A stretch of DNA of 5,632 bases from Ramlibacter sp. (GTDB taxonomy: Bacteria; Pseudomonadota; Gammaproteobacteria; Burkholderiales; Burkholderiaceae_C). The stretch spans positions 1-5,632 of the forward strand of contig JAQGMT010000467.1 of assembly GCA_028292185.1 (NCBI GenBank), in the 5' to 3' direction. How positions within the stretch are numbered: position 1 is the stretch's first letter; each line of letters opens with the position of its first letter. Below the pieces are notes generated by a model that had not been told where the DNA came from, did not search any database, and saw nothing but the letters and a program-made list of their open reading frames with translations. Positions 1-4,832 of this stretch are shown piece after piece. A program made the translations under genes and the position numbers.

Positions 1-1021
1 ACGCTGCCGCCAGCACGCCGCCGTGAAGCATCAGCAAAAAGCCGCCGAAGCTGGCCCGCCCCGAAGTGACCCAGCTTTGGCCCAGGTTCAGCAGGTTGAA
101 GTACAGGACGAACGCGAACAGCGCGAACACCAGGTTGCCGCTGCGGCCCGCGCGCGGGTTCACGCTGGAGACGGCGATGGCGATCACCACGAAGTTCAAG
201 GCGGCGAGCGCCAGCCCCAGCCGCCAGGCCAACTCACCCAGGTGCGCCGGCGTGGGCTCCATCAGCAAAGCGACGGTGGAGCGCGCCTTGGCTGGCACCG
301 TGTCGCGTTGGCCCAGCTCGCTCGCCCCGACGCGCGTGCCGTATTCCTCGAACTCGCTGATCTTCAGCTGGTTGCCTTCGCCGGTTTCCAGCTGCTGTCC
401 ATTGGCCAGCAGCAAAACCTGGTCTTCGCCTATGTTGGTGATCTGGCCGCTGCGCGCCGAGGTCACGGTGTCCTTGCCGCGCTCGCTGCTGGCGATGAAG
501 ATGTTCTTGCCCGACTTGTTGTCCGGCGTGTCCTTGTCCAGGAAGAACACCCGCTTGCCGCTGGCCGACTCCTGAAACTGGCCCGGCGCCACGCGTTCGA
601 GGTCGCCGCGCTTGCCGTAGCGTTCCTTCAACTCCTGGGTCTGCTCGTTGGCCCAGGGCCAGATCACCAGCGCCAGGCCGGCCACCACCAGCAGGATCGG
701 CCAGGCGAACTGGAACAGCGGCCGCAGGAAAGCGAAAAGACCCCGGCCCGCGCCGAACCAGATGACCATTTCGCTGTCCCGGTACATGCGCGACAGCGTG
801 CCGACGATGGCGATGAACAGGCTCAGGGTCAGGATCGGCGGCAAGTAACCCAGCACGGTGTAGCCCATCACCATCATGATGTCCTGCGGGTTCACGCTGC
901 CGCGGGTGGCCAGGCTCAGGGTGCGGATCAGCGTCATCGTCATCACGATGGTGACCAGCACCACGAGGGTGGCGCCGAAACTGCGGGCCAGCTCTTTGCG
1001 CAGGGAGGAATGGAATAACAT
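1..1021 (-). CDS. lptF: LptF, lipopolysaccharide export ABC transporter permease (C-terminus cut by window edge)
   Basis: LptF is an inner-membrane permease of the LptB2FG complex, which extracts LPS from the inner membrane and passes it to the LptC/LptA bridge. Reading the minus strand from the ATG at 1021 gives 340 residues without a stop. The family usually runs about 360-370 residues, so only part of the last helix is missing. Visible order: TM1 about residues 16-36, TM2 about 50-75, a cytoplasmic coupling segment at 77-92 (SRMYRDSEMVIWFGAG), TM3 about 104-123, a periplasmic beta-jellyroll-like domain about 125-255, TM4 about 262-285, TM5 about 296-318, and the start of TM6. Glu84 in the coupling segment falls at the position of the LptF glutamate known from E. 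coli to contact LptB. No convincing Shine-Dalgarno sequence precedes the ATG, but MLFHSSLRKELARSF is a typical LptF start. lptG would be expected just outside the left edge. The gene is divergent from pepA. Confidence 0.95.
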   Translation of the reverse strand, partial: MLFHSSLRKELARSFGATLVVLVTIVMTMTLIRTLSLATRGSVNPQDIMMVMGYTVLGYLPPILTLSLFIAIVGTLSRMYRDSEMVIWFGAGRGLFAFLRPLFQFAWPILLVVAGLALVIWPWANEQTQELKERYGKRGDLERVAPGQFQESASGKRVFFLDKDTPDNKSGKNIFIASSERGKDTVTSARSGQITNIGEDQVLLLANGQQLETGEGNQLKISEFEEYGTRVGASELGQRDTVPAKARSTVALLMEPTPAHLGELAWRLGLALAALNFVVIAIAVSSVNPRAGRSGNLVFALFAFVLYFNLLNLGQSWVTSGRASFGGFLLMLHGGVLAAA

Positions 1022-1058
1022 CGCCCGATCGTGCAGTTGCGAAAGAAAAACGCGAATT
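1022..1058. promoter_or_regulatory. Divergent lptF/pepA intergenic region
   Basis: Only 37 nt separate the lptF and pepA start codons, too little for two complete, non-overlapping promoters. At least one promoter must therefore extend into a coding region. On the minus strand a CATAAT hexamer (1061-1056, five of six matches to TATAAT) overlaps the pepA start codon and could be an lptF -10 element, but no good -35 sits 16-18 nt upstream of it. On the plus strand I found no convincing -10/-35 pair for pepA. A GAAAG stretch at 1041-1045 is the only weak ribosome-binding candidate for pepA. The regulatory role is inferred from geometry, not from strong motifs. Confidence 0.45.
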
Positions 1059-2543
1059 ATGGACTTCGACCTCAAGACCCTCACCCTGGCAGGCGCAGCC
1101 GCCGAAAAGTGCGATGCCTTGGTGCTGCTGGTCGCTGACGCCTTCAAGCCCGGCAAGGACCCTTTATCCCGCCTGGCCGCTGACGCGCTGAAGGCGGGCG
1201 ACTTCGAGGCCAAGCCCGGCAAGATGCTGCAAGCCTATCGCACGGCCGGCGTCGCCGCGACCCGGGTGCTGTTGGTGGGCTGCGGCGACGGCTCCGGCAA
1301 GCGTGTGCAGGCCGCCGTGCAGGCCGCCGTCGGCGCGATCCGAAGCTCGGGTGTGAAGCGAATGGTCGTCTGCCTCGCGGCGGACGCGGGCGACGAGGCG
1401 GTGCGCGCGGCGGTCGCTGCCACCGCGGAAGCGAGCTATGTGTATGTCTCCACCAAGTCCAAGCCCGAGGGCCGCGCGCTGCAGCGTGTGACCATCGCCG
1501 TGGCCGATACGCAGCCGCGCCGCGCCGCTTTCGCGGCGGCCAAGGCAGCAGCCAACGGCATCGAGTTCGCCCGTGAACTCGGCAACCTGCCGCCCAACGT
1601 GGCCACGCCCACCAGGCTGGGCGAGGAGGCCAAGAAGCTGGCCAAGGCGCAGGGGCTGCAGTGCGAAGTGATGGGGCCGAAAGAGATCGCCAAACTCGGC
1701 ATGGGGTCCTTCCTGGCGGTCGCCCAAGGCTCGGAGCAGCCGCCGCGATTCATCGTGCTGACTTACCAGGGCGCTGCCGCGAGCGAGGCGCCGCTGGTGC
1801 TGGTGGGCAAGGGCATCACCTTCGACAGCGGCGGCATTTCGATCAAGCCGGCGGCCGAGATGGACGAAATGAAATTCGACATGGGCGGCGCGGCGAGCGT
1901 GCTGGGAACGTTCCGCGCGCTGGGTGAACTCAAGCCCGCGGTCAACGTGGTCGGCCTGATCCCCACCTGCGAGAACATGCCCGACGGCCGCGCCGTGAAG
2001 CCGGGCGACATCGTCACCAGCCTCAGCGGCCAGACCATCGAGATCCTGAACACCGACGCCGAGGGCCGCCTGATCCTGTGCGACGCCCTCACGTATGCCG
2101 AACGCTTCAAACCCCGTGCGGTGATCGACATCGCCACGCTCACCGGCGCTTGCGTGATCGCGCTGGGCGCGGTGCGCAGCGGCCTGTTCGCCACCGACGA
2201 TGCACTGGCGCAAGCGCTGCTCGATGCGGGCGACGCGGCGCTCGATCCGTGCTGGCGCATGCCGCTGGACGAGGAATATGCCGAGGGCCTCAAGAGCAAC
2301 TTCGCGGACGTCGCCAACGTCGCCGGCCGCGCCGGCGGCGCGGTGAACGCAGCCAAGTTCCTCCAGCGGTTCACCGGCAAATATCCCTGGGCGCATCTGG
2401 ACATCGCGGGCACCGCCTGGAAGGGTGGCGCTGCGAAAGGTTCGACGGGACGCCCGGTCGGGTTGCTGTTCGAATTCCTGCTGGGCCAGGTGGGCAGCGC
2501 GGCCGCCAAGCCAAAGCGGCAGGCTGCGGCCAAGCGCAAATAA
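1059..2543 (+). CDS. pepA: Leucyl aminopeptidase PepA (peptidase family M17)
   Basis: This is a cytosolic dimetal aminopeptidase that removes N-terminal residues, with a preference for leucine. Family members are hexamers, and E. coli PepA also binds DNA in Xer recombination and carAB control. The protein is 494 residues, close to the 503 of E. coli PepA. Residues 1-150 form the variable N-terminal domain and about 165-480 the catalytic domain. The M17 signature NTDAEGRL is at 331-338. The metal ligands and catalytic residues all appear intact: Lys251, Asp256, Lys263, Asp274, Asp333, Glu335 and Arg337. The start at 1059 (MDFDLKTLTLAG) fits the family. An in-frame upstream ATG at 876 would add 61 residues read from the antisense of lptF and is rejected. 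The C-terminus carries an unusual Ala/Lys-rich tail (residues 481-494, ending in KRK). The gene is 7 nt upstream of holC, so it probably heads that operon. Confidence 0.97.
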   Translation: MDFDLKTLTLAGAAAEKCDALVLLVADAFKPGKDPLSRLAADALKAGDFEAKPGKMLQAYRTAGVAATRVLLVGCGDGSGKRVQAAVQAAVGAIRSSGVKRMVVCLAADAGDEAVRAAVAATAEASYVYVSTKSKPEGRALQRVTIAVADTQPRRAAFAAAKAAANGIEFARELGNLPPNVATPTRLGEEAKKLAKAQGLQCEVMGPKEIAKLGMGSFLAVAQGSEQPPRFIVLTYQGAAASEAPLVLVGKGITFDSGGISIKPAAEMDEMKFDMGGAASVLGTFRALGELKPAVNVVGLIPTCENMPDGRAVKPGDIVTSLSGQTIEILNTDAEGRLILCDALTYAERFKPRAVIDIATLTGACVIALGAVRSGLFATDDALAQALLDAGDAALDPCWRMPLDEEYAEGLKSNFADVANVAGRAGGAVNAAKFLQRFTGKYPWAHLDIAGTAWKGGAAKGSTGRPVGLLFEFLLGQVGSAAAKPKRQAAAKRK

Positions 2544-2550
2544 TCGGCCG

Positions 2551-2985
2551 ATGACCGGCGTCGAGTTCCACTTCAATGCGCCCGACAAGGTGGGCTACGC
2601 CTGCCGGCTGCTGCGCAAAGCCGTCGGCAAAGGCGCCAGGCTGGTGGTGACCGGCGAGCCGGCGCTGCTGCGGGAACTGGACACGGCCTTGTGGACCTTC
2701 TCGCCCGTGGAGTTCATACCTCATTGCTATGGCGATGCCGCTGGTGCGACGGTACTGGCCGCATCGCCCGTGGTGCTGTCCGACGCCGCCCACGCGGCTT
2801 CGCAGCACGAGGTGCTGGTCAATCTCGGGCCGTCGGTGCCGGCGGGCTTCGAGCGCTTCGAACGGCTGATCGAGGTGGTGACCGCCGACGAACAAGACCG
2901 GGTGCAGGGCCGCCGCCGCTGGAAGCACTACGCCGACCGCGGCTACGCAATTCAAAAGCATGACCGCGCCGAGGAGGCGTCCTGA
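2551..2985 (+). CDS. holC: DNA polymerase III subunit chi (HolC)
   Basis: The chi subunit of the clamp-loader complex pairs with psi and tethers the replisome to single-stranded-DNA-binding protein through the SSB C-terminal tail. The product is 144 residues, against 147 in E. coli. Family landmarks: an N-terminal beta strand (VEFHFNAPDK, 4-13), the helix CRLLRKAVGKG (18-28), LWTFSPVEFIPH (47-58), HEVLVNLG (86-93) and the C-terminal RRRWKHY (121-127). In my by-eye alignment from memory, Arg121, Trp124 and Lys125 fall on the SSB-contact positions Arg128, Tyr131 and Lys132 of E. coli chi, so SSB binding is probably kept. The start at 2551 lies 7 nt after the pepA stop. It has no clear Shine-Dalgarno sequence, which suggests translational coupling to pepA. 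The stop codon shares one base with the next start. No holD (psi) gene is visible. Confidence 0.93.
   Translation: MTGVEFHFNAPDKVGYACRLLRKAVGKGARLVVTGEPALLRELDTALWTFSPVEFIPHCYGDAAGATVLAASPVVLSDAAHAASQHEVLVNLGPSVPAGFERFERLIEVVTADEQDRVQGRRRWKHYADRGYAIQKHDRAEEAS
2972..2977 (+). promoter_or_regulatory. Strong Shine-Dalgarno for the 100-residue gene
   Basis: AGGAGG sits 7 nt before the ATG at 2985, inside the last codons of holC. It fixes the start of the downstream gene at the TGATG junction and is the strongest ribosome-binding site in this operon. The small protein is therefore probably translated well in its own right, not only by read-through from holC. Confidence 0.85.
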
Positions 2986-3287
2986 TGGCCGGGCGGCAGC
3001 CTCCGCGCTACGTTCCGACTTTGACGGAGGTGGTCAAGACCGCCCCCGGTTCGGTTGCCGGCGGCGCCGCAAGCAGCCTGACCGAGGACCAGTTGATCGA
3101 CCGCGTGATGCAGCGCGTGGACCTCACGCTCGAGCGGCGCTTGCGCGAAGCGATTGCCGCCACGGTGCTGGAGCAGACGCGCGCGCTCGGCCCCTTGCTG
3201 CGCGGCGAAATCGAAGCCGTGGTGCGGCAGTCCGTGGCCCAGGCTTTCGCCGAAGAGCTCGAGGCCAGCAAACGCGCCCGCAAGTAG
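2985..3287 (+). CDS. Small conserved-looking helical protein of unknown function, coupled to holC
   Basis: I do not recognise this 100-residue product. It begins with a basic, proline-containing stretch (MAGRQPPRYVPTLTEVV, 1-17), then a Gly/Ala/Ser-rich linker (about 18-31). From about residue 33 to 98 it is long, charged and probably almost wholly helical, with alternating hydrophobic and Arg/Glu positions (for example QLIDRVMQRVDLTLERRL) that suggest an amphipathic helix pair or coiled coil. There is no signal peptide, membrane segment, cysteine or catalytic motif. It is real rather than a shadow: it has a strong AGGAGG, its start overlaps the holC stop by one base, and its codon pattern matches its neighbours. 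The N-terminal P-x-LTEVV pattern reminds me of small uncharacterised Burkholderiales proteins such as DUF2486, but I cannot confirm this. A replisome accessory role would be guilt by association only. Confidence 0.8.
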   Translation: MAGRQPPRYVPTLTEVVKTAPGSVAGGAASSLTEDQLIDRVMQRVDLTLERRLREAIAATVLEQTRALGPLLRGEIEAVVRQSVAQAFAEELEASKRARK

Positions 3288-3296
3288 CGCGACGCA

Positions 3297-3326
3297 CGCG
3301 GCGCCGCGAAAAATCCGTGGCGGCGC
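3297..3326. repeat. GC-rich palindrome and overlapping hairpin after the small gene
   Basis: CGCGGCGCCGCG (3297-3308) is a perfect 12-nt palindrome. Overlapping it, GCGCCGC (3301-3307) can pair with GCGGCGC (3320-3326) across a 12-nt A-rich loop. There is no U-tract after either structure on the plus strand, so it is not a canonical intrinsic terminator. It lies 10-39 nt after the stop of the small gene and could still slow polymerase or protect the mRNA 3' end of the pepA-holC transcript. GC richness alone could also produce it. Confidence 0.4.
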
Positions 3327-3333
3327 GCTACGG

Positions 3334-3362
3334 TTGCGTCAGAATCGGTGCTCGACTGTCAT
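3334..3362 (+). promoter_or_regulatory. Candidate sigma-70 promoter for the binding-protein gene
   Basis: TTGCGT (3334-3339) and TGTCAT (3357-3362) are 17 nt apart and match the -35 and -10 consensus at three and four of six positions. An overlapping alternative -10, CAGAAT (3340-3345), has no -35 at proper distance. A promoter somewhere in this 95-nt gap is likely because the function changes and a hairpin precedes it, but the exact elements are uncertain. Confidence 0.3.
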
Positions 3363-3373
3363 TCCTTTCACTT

Positions 3374-3378
3374 GGAGG
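3374..3378 (+). promoter_or_regulatory. Ribosome-binding site of the binding-protein gene
   Basis: GGAGG lies 4 nt before the ATG at 3383. It selects this start, followed at once by a lipoprotein signal peptide, over upstream in-frame positions that would add residues with no signal-peptide character. Confidence 0.8.
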
Positions 3379-3382
3379 TGCT

Positions 3383-4585
3383 ATGCGGAGAAGTTATGCG
3401 TTCGGCGGGATAGCCGCTGCGGTCTTGATGGTTGCGGCCGGATGCGGCAAAAAGGATGAGCCGGCCACGCCGCCGGCTTCCACCGCGACGCCAGCCTCCG
3501 CGCCTGCAGCCGCTTCCGGCGCTGCCGACGTGATCAGGATCGGCCACGTGGCGCCGCTGTCCGGCGGACAGGCGGCGATGGGCAAGGACAACGAGAATGG
3601 CGCGCGCATGGCCATCGAGGACCTGAACACGCAGAACATCGAGATCGGCGGCAAGAAGGTTCGTTTCGAACTGGTCGCCGAAGACGACGCGGCCGATCCG
3701 AAACAAGGCACGGCCGCGGCGCAGAAGTTGTGCGACGCCAAAGTGGCCGGCGTGGTGGGGCACCTGAACTCAGGCACTACCATCCCCGCCTCCAAGGTCT
3801 ACAACGACTGCGGCATTCCCCACATCACGCCCTCGGCGACGAATCCCGACCTCACCAAGCCCGGCTACAAGACCACCTTCCGCCTGATGGCGAACGACAA
3901 CGCCCTGGGTTCAGGGCTGGCCTTCTATGCGGCGGACACGCTCAAGCTCAAGAAGATCGCGGTGATCGACGATCGCACCGCCTACGGGCAAGGCGTGGCG
4001 GAAGTCTTCAAGAAGACCGCGGTCACCAAGGGCGTGCAGATCGTGGACGAGCAGTTCACCACCGACAAGGCCACCGATTTCATGGCGATCCTCACCGCCA
4101 TCAAATCGAAAAGCCCCGATGCCGTTTTTTACGGCGGCATGAGTTCGCAAGCGGGTCCTATGCTGCGCCAGATGGAGCAGCTCGGCATGACCAACGTCAA
4201 GTTCTTCGGCGGCGACGGCATCTGCGACCAGGAAATCATCAAGCTGTCCGGCGCCGGCAAAGCCTTGGGCAATGTGGTGTGCGCAGAAGGCGGTTCGTCC
4301 CTGGCGAAGATGCCCGGCGGCGAAGCCTGGAAGAAGCGCTACGACGCCAAGTTTCCCGGCCAGTTCCAGATCTACAGCCCTTACGTGTATGACGCCACCT
4401 TCGTGCTCGTCGATGCCATGAAGCGCGCCAATTCGGCCGACCCCAAGGTGTACACCGCCAAGATTCCGGAAACCGACTTCAAGGGCGTGACCACCACCGT
4501 GAAGTTCGAGCCGAACGGCGAGTTGAAGAATCCGTCGATCAGCATGTACACGTACAAGGATGGAAAGAAGACGACGATCGAATAG
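3383..4585 (+). CDS. Branched-chain amino acid ABC transporter substrate-binding lipoprotein (LivJ/LivK-like, Peripla_BP_6 type)
   Basis: This is the periplasmic receptor of a high-affinity uptake system for leucine/isoleucine/valine-type or related amino-acid ligands. The 400-residue product has a short signal peptide (MRRS, then hydrophobic 5-19) ending in AAGC with lipidation predicted at Cys21. Next come GKKDEP and a Pro/Ala/Thr/Ser linker to about 47, then the two-lobed type I fold: IRIGHVAPLSGGQAAMGKD (51-69), GHLNSGTTIPAS (126-137), TPSATNPDLT (149-158), AYGQG (200-204), FFGGDGI (274-280) and YSPYVYDA (331-338). Aligned from memory with E. coli LivJ, Ser130 and Thr153 match pocket Ser79 and Thr102, and Asp278 replaces Glu226. 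The LivJ disulfide Cys53-Cys78 is Ala104 and Asn129 here; the mature cysteines are Cys117, Cys143, Cys281 and Cys300. No permease or ATPase gene is nearby, so its partners lie elsewhere. The exact ligand cannot be read from sequence. The gene ends 30 nt before a terminator. Confidence 0.92.
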   Translation: MRRSYAFGGIAAAVLMVAAGCGKKDEPATPPASTATPASAPAAASGAADVIRIGHVAPLSGGQAAMGKDNENGARMAIEDLNTQNIEIGGKKVRFELVAEDDAADPKQGTAAAQKLCDAKVAGVVGHLNSGTTIPASKVYNDCGIPHITPSATNPDLTKPGYKTTFRLMANDNALGSGLAFYAADTLKLKKIAVIDDRTAYGQGVAEVFKKTAVTKGVQIVDEQFTTDKATDFMAILTAIKSKSPDAVFYGGMSSQAGPMLRQMEQLGMTNVKFFGGDGICDQEIIKLSGAGKALGNVVCAEGGSSLAKMPGGEAWKKRYDAKFPGQFQIYSPYVYDATFVLVDAMKRANSADPKVYTAKIPETDFKGVTTTVKFEPNGELKNPSISMYTYKDGKKTTIE

Positions 4586-4615
4586 ATCGCTGCGCTTCAC
4601 GCCTTGCTCCAAATT

Positions 4616-4645
4616 GAAAGCCGCCGCAAGGTGGCTTTCCTTATT
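4616..4645 (+). terminator. Intrinsic terminator after the binding-protein gene
   Basis: A 10-bp stem (4616-4625 with 4630-4639, one G-U pair) encloses a GCAA tetraloop of the stable GNRA class. It is followed by CTTATT, a short and imperfect U-run. It starts 30 nt past the stop codon, the usual distance. On the minus strand the same stem is followed by TTTCAATTT, so weak bidirectional action is possible, although no minus-strand gene ends here. A competing pairing of 4623-4629 with 4644-4650 exists (see findings). Confidence 0.8.
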
Positions 4646-4671
4646 GCGGCCCGTTGCACGTGTGAAACTGC

Positions 4672-4712
4672 TGTAGGCGTCGCGTGATTGTTCGCGTAGG
4701 CATGTTCCTACA
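4672..4712. repeat. Cluster of GTAGG half-sites (operator-like)
   Basis: GTAGG occurs at 4673-4677 and again at 4696-4700, exactly 23 bp apart and each extended by C to GTAGGC. The second copy forms an inverted repeat with CCTAC at 4707-4711 across a 6-bp spacer, giving a 16-bp site of the size bound by dimeric regulators. The outer TGTAGG (4672-4677) also mirrors CCTACA (4707-4712). A further reverse copy, GCCTAC, lies at 4801-4806 in the leader of the HAMP gene. I cannot name the binding protein. Confidence 0.45.
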
Positions 4713-4751
4713 ACCCGCGCCCTGCCTGCGTTTGCGGGCACATTGCAATAA

Positions 4752-4766
4752 CCCACAGCTTGTGGG
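4752..4766. repeat. Perfect 6-bp inverted repeat upstream of the HAMP gene
   Basis: CCCACA (4752-4757) and TGTGGG (4761-4766) are perfect complements around a 3-nt centre, GCT. There is no following U-tract in either direction, so an operator or small hairpin is more likely than a terminator. It ends 66 nt before the HAMP gene ATG and overlaps the -35 of the weak candidate promoter at 4760-4788. Confidence 0.45.
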
Positions 4767-4788
4767 CCGGGTCCGAAAACAGTACTCT
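4760..4788 (+). promoter_or_regulatory. Weak candidate promoter for the HAMP gene
   Basis: TTGTGG (4760-4765) and TACTCT (4783-4788) are separated by 17 nt but match consensus at only three of six positions each. This would give a leader of about 35-40 nt. A promoter between 4646 and 4832 is required because a terminator precedes it. These exact elements are a guess, and an activator-dependent promoter would be consistent with their weakness. Confidence 0.22.
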
Positions 4789-4832
4789 GCTGCGATTCTT
4801 GCCTACGGGTTTGTTACGTATTGGGGGCCAGC

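Noticed and set aside
23..1018. Long plus-strand ORF of 331 codons opposite lptF
   Set aside because: Its product is low-complexity (Gln/His/Arg/Ala-rich) with no family features, while the minus strand encodes a full LptF topology. It is a GC-rich antisense shadow.
876..1058. Upstream in-frame extension of pepA from an ATG at 876
   Set aside because: The extra 61 residues are the antisense of lptF and resemble nothing in the M17 family. The start at 1059 gives a normal family length and N-terminus.
2425..2550. Upstream in-frame start for holC at 2425
   Set aside because: It would lie inside pepA and add 42 residues with no chi-family character. MTGVEFHF at 2551 is the expected N-terminus.
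1164..2588. Long minus-strand ORF of 474 codons opposite pepA
   Set aside because: It covers the coding strand of an intact M17 peptidase with all catalytic residues. Its own product is Arg/His/Gly-rich and featureless, as expected for an antisense shadow at high GC.
3297..3326. Intrinsic terminator for the pepA-holC operon
   Set aside because: Strong GC pairing is present but no U-tract follows on the plus strand, so it is listed only as a hairpin/repeat.
2960..3382. Upstream in-frame extension of the binding protein from 2960
   Set aside because: The extension is Arg-rich and overlaps the small gene out of frame. The ATG at 3383 has GGAGG and is followed directly by a lipoprotein signal peptide.
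4733..4748. Possible sigma-54 promoter (GGGCACATTGCA)
   Set aside because: The GG and GC dinucleotides are 8 nt apart instead of the required 10, so it does not fit the -24/-12 geometry.
3911..4756. Minus-strand ORF of 281 codons opposite the binding protein and through the terminator
   Set aside because: It is antisense to a well-supported gene, runs through the intrinsic terminator and intergenic sequence, and has no recognisable domain.
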